Assembly: GCA_017654935.2 (NCBI GenBank)
Contig: CM065690.1
Span: 16,444,703 to 16,508,702 of the forward strand
Direction: 5' to 3'
Source of the DNA: Phymorhynchus buccinoides
Taxonomy: Eukaryota; Mollusca; Gastropoda; Neogastropoda; Raphitomidae
DNA: 64,000 bases
The translations under genes and the position numbers were made by a program. This document shows, one piece after another, positions 46,351 to 58,920 of this stretch. Within the stretch, counting starts at the first letter, position 1, and every line of letters begins with the position of its first letter. The notes under the pieces were generated by a model. The model was not told where the DNA came from, made no database searches, and saw only the letters and a program-made list of their open reading frames with translations.

Positions 46351-46390
<40 letters not shown>

Positions 46391-46526
46391 TGTGTGTGCG
46401 TGTGTGTGCGTGTGCGTGCGTGTGCGCGTGTGTGCGTGCGTGCGTGCGTGCGTAGTGCGTGCGTGTGCGTGTGCGTGTGTGCGTGCGTGCGTGCGTGTGC
46501 GTGCGCGCGTGCGCGCGTGTGCGTGT

Positions 46527-46607
<81 letters not shown>

Positions 46608-46739
46608 TAGATGCATATGGGCAGTACTGCCGACCGCAACAATAAACTAAGACCCGTATACCAGCGACGTGCGAAAACTGCCGATGTCACGAGAACGAGA
46701 TGAACATTCTGTCAACATCAGGGAGTGTCACTTTTTCTG

Positions 46740-46776
<37 letters not shown>

Positions 46777-46855
46777 TGCGTGCGTGTGTGCGCGTTTGTG
46801 CGTGTGCGTGTGCGTGTGCGTGGTGTGTGCGTGTGCGTGTGTGCGTGTGTGTGCA

Positions 46856-46905
<50 letters not shown>

Positions 46906-46965
46906 TGTGTATGTGTGTGTGGTGTGTGTGTGTGTGATGGTGTGTGTGCTGTGTGACTTGTGTGT
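45870..46965. repeat. (CA)n and (GT)n arrays with short unique spacers
   Basis: CA units lie at about 45870-46025, GT units at 46351-46605 (with an almost pure run of about 70 bases at 46520-46600) and GT units at 46741-46965. The spacers 46030-46340 and 46610-46735 show no gene. Confidence 0.9.
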
Positions 46966-47963
46966 GCTTGTGGTATGTCTGATGTTCGACTGCTTAGGTT
47001 GTTTTTTTGAAAAGTCGAATAACCTTTGCTTTATTTGGAGATTATGAGACCAACATTAACAGGGATGTAGAAAATGGTATTCTCTATTCAGTGTAGTCTT
47101 TGAAATTTGTGTCGCGTTTTTCATGTTGAAGTTGTTGACAGATTTATGTTGCGTCCGGACATTTGAGGTACTTACCTTAGAAACTGGCTTTCGTTTATGT
47201 CAACGTGGAGACAACGAGACTTGGGGTGGGTAAGACAGTCCCACGAACAAATACAGAAAGCTTCCCGTCCCTAAAAAAGTACACAACTACTGTCAGGACC
47301 GCTTACGGTATGTCTATTGTTTTAGCCAGAGAATCATATATAATAATAATAATAATAATAATAATTAATAATAATGATAATAATAATGTTATCAAGCAGA
47401 TGCGAGAGATCTTAACAATGATTGATACGAGAAGAAAGAAAAACCGAGTTGGAAGAATGAGAATGGACGCGTGAGGTAAAACGAAAGACCGGAAACTGCT
47501 CAGGGGTGACATGTACAAGAACACTGAAGAGATGAAAGTACAAGAAAATGTTGTATGTACTTAAAGACACATGAAATGTAAAGACACTCTAGGGAATGCT
47601 GGACAACAGAGATTCTTCAGAGAAGAAGCTTCACCCTATTAAGTGTTTTGACCCTGAGCTCCTTACACCCTATGGGGACAATTATGCAATAGTCATGAGT
47701 TCTGGTGGCCCCTTGGCTTTTTCGGTCACATGTGAAACAATCGAAACATTATGCTCCCACATCAATCTGTGATGATGACCAAATTGACGAAAGTGTTGGC
47801 TAAGCTTCTAACAGTCATCAACAAGTTTTACAAGGAACATGTACCATTAATTGTTAGGGCGAATGCTTAATCATTGATCACCAAACAACGTTTGAAATAC
47901 TGTGCAAATGAATTGCTGTGGAATAGTATTGCAATAAGAGAACTATTGTTTTTCTGTGTATGT
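46966..47963. other. Unassigned sequence, probably includes receptor 3' UTR
   Basis: An (ATA)n run lies at 47338-47368. Otherwise this is unique sequence. The part next to 47964 would be the 3' UTR of the receptor gene; I did not identify a confident polyadenylation site. Confidence 0.4.
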
Positions 47964-50900
47964 TCAACTTATTTTCTGAATTGTTTTTTTTCTTGTCTTG
48001 GCACGAGATTTCAACATGTGCGATATTTTCAGTTCTTGTTGCTGATTCTGCCTCTGTGTACACGCAGCCCACAGACATAGCAAAGGGTTAAGTGCAGAAT
48101 TCATCGGTAACATGAATATAACCATGTCTCCATGAATCTTGCTGAGCTCTGCAACACCACTTGAACTGGTGTATCTAATCACTCCGAATGTCAGCCAACA
48201 AACAGCGTTCGTGACAGCAAGTTTTCGCACCATATGTACTGAGGTGTGTATCAATTTGTGTGTGGGTTTAAGTACTATTCTGTACTTTGGTGTTCGGCAA
48301 ATGAAGATGCACTGAAAAACAACAATCATCAAACACAGAACGAAATTGACAGTAACAATAATTGTGAACCAGTTAAATATTTGCTTTGAGTGATTGATCA
48401 ATGTCAAACGACACAGACCTGACTGGCTCTGGAGTCCCCAGTGTGAAAGTCCAGGAAGAAAAGGAACAACTGCTAACAGTATACCCAGTACCCATATCAA
48501 TATGCATACAACTGGTGTCAAAAGTTTACTGAATCTCCGTACATCAACTGAGGAACAAAAGGCAATAATCTGATGTAAGCTGATGTACCAAACTGTCATG
48601 GGGCAAATAGTGATGGACAACAAGAAAAGAAAGCCAGCCAGTTTGCAATAAACACTGTTGATCCACATTGATTCAACCTGCATAAAGTGTCCACGAAAAA
48701 AGTGATCTGCTGAGGCAATAATGTTGATATGACACCCCATAATGATATCAGCAACGTGCACTTGAGCAATAGCCATCATGAAGTCATTTCCAGTCAGATG
48801 CTGGACTGAAGAAGATCCCATAAAGCTGATCACATGTCCTATAATAGCAGATAGTCCAGACAACCAGTATAATGCTTTGCACAAATCAGTTGGCAACAGT
48901 GTATTGCAAGATGGCAGTGAAACGAAAGGAGCCACACATTGAACTTTACCAGAACTCTTAGGAAGCATATATTCACAGCAAAGTCTATAGTTCGATGAAA
49001 ATATACTTTTTATATTTCCTACACGTGACAATATATTGTGTGGAAATTTAGCAACTATATTCCTTCTTAAATCCAGTTCCTCAATTTTAGGCATGTTTTG
49101 TAAACCCACCTGACCAATTGTTTCAATATTGCAAAATGAAATGTTCAACATCTTAATGTCATATAAATAAACAGACACATTATCACCAAGAATATTGAGG
49201 TGGGTGTGAGAAATATCCATTTGAGTTAACGAATAAACAATATGATGTATTCGTTGGTTTAGTAATTGATTGAGAGGGTTATTTTGTATGTGGAGGCTTC
49301 TTATATTCGGCTACTTTACGGAAAAATATCCAAATCTAATATTTGGACTAGGTTATGAGAAAGATCCAGGTGTTTTAGGTTTACAAGGTCAGCATGTGAA
49401 ACATTATAAATATTACACTGGGATAAGATCAAAACAACCAGCCAGGTATTTCTGTGGAAATCAGCCATTGACATATTGGAACCTGTTGCATCCACATTTC
49501 GCAACTGAAGTAATCGGTCAGGAAGGAAAGGTCTGAAACAGAGAAAGGCATGACCTTGACACTGACACCCTTCAGGGCAGCTCCTGCCACACAGCAGTTC
49601 ATCATCACGCTGTGGACACTGACCCCAGCCGTCACACAGATGATTCCCATGCACACAGATTGAGGAAGATTTACATTGGTAGAAGCCAGAGCAATGGACC
49701 CTCTCACATTTGTGCTCATCCTCTCCATAGACACAGTCAGAGAATCCGTTGCACCTGGTGTAGACAGGCAGACAGTAGAACCACTCTGATGAACAACGGT
49801 AATGACTAACAGGACAGGAGTGGTTTGATGTCATCGGCTGTTGAGTGAAGTAACCTGTTCCATCCAGATTAATGTAGAACTGATGCTTCATGTTTGCCTC
49901 TTTAATAGAAGCATAGAAGCTGGCATCACTAGAACACCCGACCTCATCTGAATCGTCCACACAATCTGTGAACTGGTTACACCTTTGACTGAGGTTTATG
50001 GATTGACCGTTAGAGCAGAGAAAACCACCGTTACAGGACAATTCACAGAATGATTCATCACTCCCGTCGGGACAATCTTCCCTGAAGTCACACAGTAATG
50101 TGTGATGTATTGCGGATATCTTGTCATCACAACGGAAGGGAAAGTAGGGAAACTGTACTTCGTCGCCGAGAAGCATACCTCCAAACCGTTCACTAGTACT
50201 GTTCATCGACCAAAGACGTCTAACATTATCCCTTTGTATGTATACAATTTCAGTGTCTTCTACCAGAAACGTGTGTGTAAAGAATCCAGCAATGCACAGA
50301 AAGAGATGTTGACGTGTCTGTAAGTAAGCGTAATTAGAGGGACCTGTGTGAATCCGTATTACAGGTGCTCCAACGGCGGTGTATGGTGTGAATATTGATT
50401 CACAGATGATCAAACGGCTAAACATAAAGCGACTAATCCTAATACCATAATGTGTTACAGTCATTCCTGGAAAAACTCTTGAAGGAACATAGTCAACAAC
50501 GTAATGATGAAAGTGGTTCATATTATAGATCAAAGTACTGTCGTACCACGATCGAAATTTGCTGTATAAAAAGGGTGTACTATGCCAACCTGACCTGAAA
50601 CCTATTGCTGCATGGAATCCACTAAAATAGGACAACACACGTTGAAAATCCAACTTTTCTGAACTCGTTTTTACATTCCCAATCTTTTCACCAACGCTTT
50701 GGCATTCGTGGTCGTAAAATGGTGCCGTCACCCCATAGGAGTTTAAGATACGTAGTCTGTAGCACTTGTTGTGTGAGGCAACCAGTCCCTCACACTGGCT
50801 ACTGCTGAAGGGACAGTGCTGCGTTTCATCCTGACTGTCTTCACACTGCACCCACTGGTTACAGTGCAGGTGAGGCTGGAGCTCAGAGTAGCAGGGAGCA

Positions 50901-51765
50901 GAGCAGTTGAACAAACCAGTAGGTAGTCTGACTGCCTGTTGTTGACTGCAAGACAGCAGGGAAACCAGCAGCTTCAGACCTTTGATGTAGAAACTCTGGC
51001 CAGCCAAATGGATTTGAATATTTGGAGAGTAAACCATTTTTGTGGATGGCAGGCATGTAATACACATATGGTTTACGTGTTTGGTAGATTTATTCAAGTT
51101 GTCGAGTTTTGCTATGCTTATTACTGTCCTTGGATTTTTATCATTGATCTGTTGAATGCTTATGATATGCATCATATATTTACCACCCCAATGGCTTTTG
51201 AACTTCATCTGTATTACTTCAAGCGAAGACCTGCTATGTGGTGTGAATAAGTAAGCTGAATGCTCCAAAATACGTTGCACGACAAAACCATGATGTTTTC
51301 TGGACTTGAAGCAAACCTCAGTTAGAGGATTGTTGATGTGTGCTATGTACATCTCGCTTACGTCAGAATCGACGAAAGTTTCTTCCAGGTCATGAAAATA
51401 GCATTCCAAAGTGAAATAACTCTTCTTGTCTTTCAACACGACAGTTCTCCATGACATGGCAGGACAGTGATGGGACCGTCTTAAGACACGCGCCAGCACA
51501 TGCCTACCCTGAGGTACTTGTACATGTAACGTGCAGAACGGTGTGCCGTGGTCACACACCCCGTATACTAACCCCTGGTGACCAGTGTATGGTAGTAAAT
51601 GACTTTCGCAACTTGAGGCATTGGACATTAGAACTGTCGTGTCTTTGCTGTGGTGACCCAGCACATGCTCCAGCCCTGGGCAAATATCTGTAATGATGAA
51701 TTCGCCAAGAATAATGTCTCTACGAATTTTAGTATCCCATCTTGCTTGTTGTGACACTCGGTCAT
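47964..51765 (-). CDS. GRL101/relaxin-receptor-like GPCR (LDLa, lectin-like, LRR, 7TM), frame broken once
   Basis: A membrane receptor of about 1270 residues on one large exon. Residue numbers here count from a frame opening at 51805, of which the first 13 codons are intronic. A cysteine-bearing CUB-like region lies at about 65-235, an LDLa module at 298-331 and a degenerate C-type-lectin-like region at 336-470. Four more LDLa modules follow (about 552-739, with DCPDGSDESFC and DCVDDSDEVGC), then an LRR N-cap (741-757) and leucine-rich repeats (LKHLDLSHN). After a break at 49290-49320 the LRRs resume and seven hydrophobic helices follow, ending VIFMLPMNSALNPLLC as in relaxin-type receptors. 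DRY is replaced by LHQ, NPxxY by NPLLC, and TM6 lacks its proline. The LDLa plus LRR plus rhodopsin-type 7TM architecture is that of Lymnaea GRL101 and RXFP receptors. The exon starts at the acceptor CTTTTTCCTAG|ATGACC; the signal peptide must be further upstream. The ligand is unknown. Confidence 0.85.
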
Positions 51766-51785
51766 CTAGGAAAAAGAAGGGAACG
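51766..51785 (-). promoter_or_regulatory. 3' splice site of the receptor's large exon
   Basis: On the minus strand a pyrimidine tract CCCTTCTTTTTCCTAG ends at 51766. The first exon base is 51765. The frame is open 40 bases further upstream, but those codons (GFQTVPFFFL) read through the tract and are probably intronic. Confidence 0.65.
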
Positions 51786-53357
51786 GTTTGAAAACCACAT
51801 AACATTGTGATGGGAACTTTGAGAGGAAGGGTTCTGAGGGTTTGAGCTGGTATTCATTTTCCAAAAAAACCATTTTACAACATGGACAAAATCTGCACAC
51901 ATTTCACATCACTACATCACATTTACATGTGACTGAAACAAACATGCAATTTTCAAAACTGATAATGAATAAGTATATCAATTTTGATATTTGTGTGTTG
52001 ATAAAGAAAATTCTTTGCATAAAAGGTTGCAACAGTTTATTTCCCGAAGGGTTTTCTAGTCCTTCAGAAAATAACTTTCCATGGTGCCCTTTTTCTGAGG
52101 ACAAAACCCTTTCGCAATGTCAATGTGTTCGTTATCCAGTCAAACTGTTAATTCATTTTCAACCTTTTGTGGGCTCCGAACGTCAGGAAATATACACTGG
52201 TATTGTCTTAACTTTTATTTCAAAGACAACAACGATAATTATTTTTGGGATGCAGACAGTTTGCAAACAATTAAAATTTTCTGCAAAAGTGTTTTTGTAC
52301 TTAACATAATCATCCGAAACCCAACTCTGTTCATAGCGAGCTTTCGTATTCATTACAAAAAATGTTTTTGTACTTCAAAAAAGAGATTTTTTGCAGAATA
52401 TGAGTTACCATGGAAACTGGTTTTTTTGTTAGATCTACAAGGCATCTTGGAAAAAACAAACTGAGGTACATTTTCATGCATTGGATTTTCTTTAGAAGCC
52501 TGGAAAATCAAAATGATACCTTGATTAACAAAAATTAATTTGTTGGTTGCAATTTTTTGTGTTGCCATGTATATCTTTATACACTTTATAATGAATCAAT
52601 TTCCAGAAGAAACGGATGGTTACACAATCTGACAAAATGTCTAAGAACATGTACATTAAAATGTGAGACCTGTTCAAATCTAACTGTACCAAGGCAAGTC
52701 ATTTCTGTTGAGGGCATGAATTATAACCCTACAAGCTTTTTCACTTTCTGCCCTCATGAAAGAAATTCACATCGATAACATTCAAAATGCAGATAAAAAA
52801 CAGAACATGGAAGGTTGACTACACAGAAACATGACAGTATATTGCATATTTAGCACTGTTTTTAAACACCCTTTATGCAATGACATATTTTTGAACGCAG
52901 CTTCACCAACACATAGTAGAATATGAAAATTATCTTTGCACCATAACCTATTTTACATGAACACCTATTGTATATGCTAACATGATGACAATTTCTAAAC
53001 CAAATTTTCACCATTACTTGACAGGTTTTCTAATCATAATTTCATCGTGGTATTACAAATGACACAAACAGATTAAGATGTGGCCAGCGGCACTGTACGG
53101 CCCAGCTGATGGGACAGCAGAAAAAAAAGAAGATTAGACCGTGGGATGATTTTTTCTTTGTTCGACAAAATCGTTCATTTTTCAGCTTTCATTCACTTTA
53201 CTATTTTGTCCTAATATAATATCACCAAAAGACAGTTGCCATGTGATTGATGCTGTGCCCTGAATAAAGAGCTACTACTCATTGAAATGTGCTTAAACAA
53301 TGTCTAGTACTAACGAGGAATAGCCACGAGCAAGCAAGCAAAACAAACACAACACAA
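51786..53357. other. AT-rich sequence, probably receptor intron
   Basis: No second receptor exon was recognised. Plus-strand frames of up to 155 codons (51842-52309) are Phe/Lys/Ile-rich and have no motif. The upstream exons, including the signal peptide, were not found. Confidence 0.45.
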
Positions 53358-53421
53358 CATACACACACACAAAATGCACATACACACACGCACGCACGCA
53401 CGCACGCGCACACGCACACGC
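53358..53421. repeat. (CA)n/(CGCA)n microsatellite
   Basis: A short array of CACA and CGCA units. Confidence 0.9.
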
Positions 53422-53657
53422 AGTGAAAGATCCCGAGTTGGATATGAAAAGACAGTTGTTCAATGCCTTGGTGAAAAAAAGAACTGTTTGGTCAGAAAAA
53501 AACATTTCCTTCATTGCACACGCCAGTTTCCATGGTTTGTACGGGAAAGACGGAATCCACCCAACCATGAGGGGTTCATCTGTCCTGGCAGCGAACCTTT
53601 GACGACACCTGCGGGACCTCCTCTGGACGAAGCCGGAGAGGCCAGTTCGCCGCTCAC

Positions 53658-53714
53658 CTCGTCCTCCATGGCATTGGGGCCCCCAGCCACACCACCCTGA
53701 CGGGAGGGGCCCAT
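53658..53714 (-). other. Candidate first coding exon
   Basis: An ATG in an ideal Kozak context (CCACCATGG) opens MGPSRQGGVAGGPNAMEDE, and then a strong donor, GAG|GTGAGC, follows at 53658/53657. The frame also continues unspliced to 53511 (67 codons). The local GC content is far above the flanks. The protein is not recognised. It has no signal peptide, so it is unlikely to be the first exon of the receptor. Confidence 0.3.
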
Positions 53715-53969
53715 GGTGGAACATGTTCAACGTGCTCCAGGGTCTACACTAATGCTATTGATGTATTAAGAATGATTTACCTATCAGTGTAGATCTGATA
53801 GTTTATAAGATCTGACAGAAAGTAAAACAAATCGTTTTGCACAGACTATGACATGTATGGCCTGAGATCTAGTTATGTATTGTAGTGGAGTTAAATAGCA
53901 TAGGTACCTTTGCCTAACTTATCAACGTGAACATTACTAAATTTTCATCAGTTTGCTGTTAATTAAATT

Positions 53970-54345
53970 CTTTAATTGTAAGTTGTTTTACTTTTATTAT
54001 TATGAATTTATATATTTTATTATTTTTACACTTTCGCATATCCCAAATAGTAGTATTACAATGATTAGTTTTACGAACATGACAAAATTAGTGGATTTAA
54101 ACATACTGCAATGGAATTGTAGATCAATATCAACAAATATTCATGAGCTAACCCAGCATCTCTCAGACCACACCTATCAAGCCTTAGTGTTACAATCTTT
54201 AAACGTAAATGAGCAAAAGCTTCCTAAACTCCAAAACTTTTATTACCCTCCTATATTTCAGAATAATGATGAAACGGGAAGGGTTAGCACAGCATTGTAC
54301 ATTCAAGAAAAAGTAGATTACCTAGAATCAGAACTACCCTTTTAA
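53970..54345 (+). mobile_element. LINE-A (Jockey/CR1-type): N-terminal half of the endonuclease
   Basis: From the ATG at 54060 the frame encodes LNILQWNCRS, the first motif of an apurinic-type LINE endonuclease, followed by a Y.ALVLQSLNV segment where active families have LQET. The catalytic Glu is thus replaced. The frame ends after GRVSTALYIQEKVDYLESEL at 54345. The matching second half of the domain lies at 58921. The host element is split here by LINE-B. Confidence 0.7.
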
Positions 54346-57300
54346 AAAGCATTAAAAGTATAAATGCATGTGCAGCAAGAGTAAAGGGGATATCTTCAGC
54401 AAGGGGATATCTTCTACAATGAAGGCACAAACAGAAGTCAAGGGGAGATCATTTTGGTGGCCAAAAAGTTTGAGGGTAAAGTAACACTTGAAACAAAACA
54501 ACAAAGGATTTTAGAGGTAACAGTAAAAAATGAACACTACGACTTTAAATTAGCTAACGTGTATGGACCAAATAATTCTGCAGATAAGATTTCCTTCTTT
54601 AACAGTCTAAAGGGTATTTTCCGGGAAATTTTGTGAGCATCATTTCCTCCTTGTGGGAGATTTCAATTGTGCTCTCAATAATGACCTTGATATCATAACA
54701 GGCAATATGCACCGCGATTCAGAAGTGAAAGCTTTCAATGACACTGTCAACACTCTACGGTTGACAGACATCTGGAGAATGTTTAACAGAAATGAGAATG
54801 ATTTTACTTGGTCCAGGGTTAACCCTTTCGTGGCCCGCAGACTGGATTACAGTCTTCTGTCTGAGGAAATGTTGCCCCTTTGTGTTTTTAGTGAACACGC
54901 AACGTTTCCTAACTCTGACCATAAAGCCATTGTACTAGAGTTTAATAGCAGCGAATTTTCACGTGGCCCAGGCTACTGGAAATTCAATAACAGCTACCTT
55001 CGTAATAATGACTTTGTAGACAGCATGAATGATTTATTAGACAGACAGTTAAATACTACTCGTTCTTCTAGTTCTACCACATCCATTTACACATGGGAGA
55101 TTTGCAAGCTTGAAATGAGACATTTTTGCATAGAGTACGGAAAAACACTAGCAATCAAAAAAAGAAATGATGAACGCAAGCTACAATATGATATTCAAGA
55201 AGCAGAACAGCAATTGGTCAATGACCCAAAGAATGAATCTAAGCAAAATAGTTATGTTAAACTGAAGCAAAAATTTGAATTATTACAAGTCAGTAAAACT
55301 AAAGGAGCGCAAGTGCGAGCACGAGCTAAATGGATTGAGGAAGGTGAACGCAACACTAGGTATTTTTGTAACCTTGAAAAGTCAAGAGGAAAGAAAAAAC
55401 TAATTACAAGACTTTGTAAGGACTCGGGAGAAGTCATTACGGATCAGTCACAAATTTTAAGTGAGCAAGTCTCATTTTACAAAACCCTTTATAGTCAATC
55501 AGTAGAAGTGGATGATGTCAAAATATCCACAGATGCCTTTATGGGGGTGAGAATTTTAGTCGTTTAGAGGAAAATGATGTGAACAGTTGTGAGGGCCTTG
55601 TCACACTGGACGAAACAAAGGAGGTTTTGAAAAATATGAAAAATGGGTCAGCCCCAGGGAGTGACGGTTTAACGATAGAATTTTTCAAAATGTTCTGGAA
55701 TAAAATAGCCACAGTTTTAACAAATTCCTTTAACGAATCTTTTGTTAAAGGGGAATTATCATTTACTCAAAAACAAGGGATAATTACATTGCTACATAAA
55801 GGCAAAGAACTAGATAGGGATCGATTAACTAACTGGAGACCAATCACACTCACTAACTCTGATTACAAAATATTAGCAAAAGTACTGGCAAACAGATTAG
55901 GTAACGTAATTCACAAAGTGGTAAGTACAGACCAAGTGGGATATATTCGGGGCAGAAACATCTCTACTATTATCAGAACAATGGATGATACCATTAATTA
56001 TTTAAATCAGTCTAATAAAAGTGGATATCTTCTTGCTGTAGACTTTTCCAAAGCATTTGACTCTATATCTAAGGATTCTTTACTGTACGCATTTCAAACG
56101 TTTGGCTTTGGTGCGGATTTTAGAAGGTGGGTTTCCGTATTAACACAGGGCACAGTAAGTGCTATTAATCATGGTGGGTGGATTTCAGAATCTTTAGAGT
56201 TGATTTGTGGAATAAGGCAAGGATGCCCATTTTCTCCACTGACGTTTGTTCTGGCCGTAGAAATAGCTGCAATTAAAATAAGAAACAGTCCAATAGCAGG
56301 CATTAAGGTTCCATCTCCCAGTCAAAATGAAAACACACTGATCAAAATCAAACAAATGGCAGATGATACTACCCTCTTTCTTAAGGATAAAACAGACATG
56401 GATAGATCGTTAATGATCCTTTCTACTTTTCAAACATTCTCAGGTTTAAAATTAAATGTGAACAAAACAAAGGCATTGCGGATGGGCAGACGTAGAATAG
56501 ATGAAAATCTCCCATTTTCAGTTGTAGATCAAATTAAAATACTTGGCATTCATTTTCATAGTGAGAAAATGGCAATGTATATTGAAGAAAATTGGAACGA
56601 AAGAATGAATAAAATGAAACATTTGATTCAATTATGGAGTAAAAGAGACATAAGTATACAAGGCAAGGTGGTTGTTATAAAAAGTTTCTTGTTGAACCAG
56701 TTCATGCAATATGTAATGCAATCTGTAGGTCTGCCTAATAATATGCTCAGTAAGATAAATACGCTGTTATACAAATTTGTATGGCAAAAACGTTATAGTA
56801 ATAGAAAAGCCTTCGAAAAGGTAAAAAGGAAGGTCATGGAATCGAGTGTCGAGGAAGGGGGGTTGAATATGATTAATATGGTGGATACGCAAAAGTACTT
56901 TTACTTACAGTGGGCAGGAAGGCTTGCGGTAGCAGCAAGTGGAGACAACTGGACATTCATTCCAAAATGGAATTTCAGATTTCTTTCAAACAATGATAAT
57001 GTTTTTCTCATAAACTGTAGAACAAATGAGATGATGGGTCTGGATTCGATAAATGAATTTTGGAAACAAGTATTAACACATTATTTAGACAGTAAAACAA
57101 TTATGTTGACTGATGTAAATGAAACTAACTTTTTGTCCCAGCCAATATTTAATAATGTTCTAATCAAATACAAATATAAAGTGTTGTTATTTCAGGGTTT
57201 CATAAAGAAAACTTTGAATTAATGAAAGATATTATTCATCCTGAGGAAAACAGAATACTAACTTTAGAAGAAGTTCATAACATAATTGAACAAAACAGAG

Positions 57301-58326
57301 CATGCACACTCTTCCAATACAATGCTTTGATTAACTCGATACCCAAACAATGGATTCAGTGGATTCAAATGGGAGAAAGAGAAATATTCACTCAACATTG
57401 TGACGCTAGAGTATTCAATACTAAACCAAAGCAAATTAAAAAGATACTATCTGCAAACAAAGAAAACATAACTCCAACATCTTGTTTCTTCTGAAAAAGA
57501 AAATTTGATTTAGACATTGACAAACATACATGGTCCAGAGCGAAATCAGTTACCAAAGAAACAAGGATCAGGGTTCTCCACTGGAAAATTCTGCATAACA
57601 TCTATCCAACAAACATTATGCTGAATAAAATGAAAGTTAAGGAAACAAACAAATGTTCATACTGCATTGATACAGTTGATTTTATAGAACACTTCTTTTG
57701 TGAATGCCCAGTCGTATGGAATTTTTGGAGATTTATAGAACAAGTAATTAAAACAAAGACTGACACGCATATTAACTTATGCAACACAGACATATTGTTT
57801 GGCACTGACAAAACAGCTTTTAGTAGCAATGATAGACAGTGTATTAACTATTTCATCTTGATTGGAAAAGTGTGCCTTGTGCATCAGCATTTACAAGAAA
57901 ACAAACTCATCTATTCCATTAAATACCATTTTTGAGCGAGAATTATGTATTAGAGAAATGGTTGCAATTTAGAATTTTTCTAACCTCTTTGTATGCATTT
58001 TCTCTAGTTGTTGCATCTTTCTGTATGCACTATTTCTTGTTCTAAACAAACATATTTTGTGTGTGTACAGGATTGGTCACACCAATGGGCGTGAAATTAT
58101 GTGCACTCCTGCGTGTGTGTCAGTGTGTGATTGTAAATGTATTATTATGCTTCTGAGCACGCGAGTGGTTTTGTTTCTTGCGCGTCTTTCAATTTACGGT
58201 TGATTTATTCGTTCGGACGTTGTGGTGAGAATCTTTTTCCTTGATGATCATGTAAAATATTTCGAAATAAACATTTGCAGTATCTGCAGCTTGTTGGAAC
58301 CTTAAAAAAAAAAAAAAAAAAAAAAA
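54346..58326 (+). mobile_element. LINE-B (L1/Tx1-type) ORF2, 5'-truncated, with poly(A)
   Basis: The second half of an endonuclease (LANVYGPNN, GDFNCALNN, DYSLLSEEM, NSDHKAIVLEF) is followed by a linker with WIEEGERNTRYFCNLEKS. The reverse transcriptase (about 55600-56500) has NWRPITLTNSDYKILAKVLA, VDFSKAFDSIS, GIRQGCPFSP and MADDTTLF, then a C-terminal Cys/His knuckle (CSYCIDTVDFIEHFFCECP). Wording and order are those of the L1/Tx1 group. The frame is broken near 54636, at a G-run near 55548 and near 57215, and by an in-frame TGA at 57492. A 3' UTR with AATAAA at 58266 leads to a poly(A) at 58303-58326. The first endonuclease half is missing, as in 5'-truncated insertions. The element is dead as assembled. 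Confidence 0.85.
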
Positions 58327-58920
58327 GGATAATAATAATAATAATCAAAAAATAAAAAAAAAATCTTAAAAAAACAAACAAACAAAAAATGTTGCAATAT
58401 TTGCCAATTATTATCACCACTTCCGGTTCGAATTTAGTATTGCAATGTTACTCTTTAGTAAACACTGAAAAAATTAATGTATTCTATGAAGCCGTTTTTA
58501 AGTTATTGAAGATATGGTTGATGGTGTATTAATTAAATGTCAATGGTTGATATTACGTGCATAATTGTTTGATGCTGCATATACGTGCGCGCGTGCACGT
58601 GCGCTCGCGTGTAAACACGCACACAGAATGAAAGGTCAGCACACCAAACTCTAAGTCATACAGAAACACAGACACTTATGTATCAGACTAAAACTCTAAA
58701 CTATACCGAAGAAAAATGTCCATCTTAGATCATCACACAGACATATGTATGAGAGAAGCAAAGGAAAAAAAGAGAAAGAAGAGAAAAGAAGAAGAAAAAA
58801 AGAAAGAAAAAAAAGATGTGCCGCCTCAAAAAAAAAAAAAAAGTAAAAAAAAGAGAATAAAAAAAAAAAATGAAAAGAAAGGCGGGGACAGTGGAGGGGA
58901 ATTTTTTTTTAATTTTTTTT
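58327..58920. other. A-rich sequence between LINE-B poly(A) and LINE-A
   Basis: (ATA)n and A-rich runs, about 330 bases of unique sequence, a short CG/CA run and further A/AAG-rich sequence end in two T-runs immediately before LINE-A resumes. This may be transduced 3' flank of LINE-B or a second small insertion. No gene was seen. Confidence 0.45.

Noticed and set aside
49311..49320. A 9-base GTAAAGTAG intron in the receptor
   Set aside because: Far too short for splicing, and its removal does not restore the frame.
51842..52309. 155-codon plus-strand ORF
   Set aside because: AT-rich composition, no motif, and it lies antisense to the probable receptor intron.
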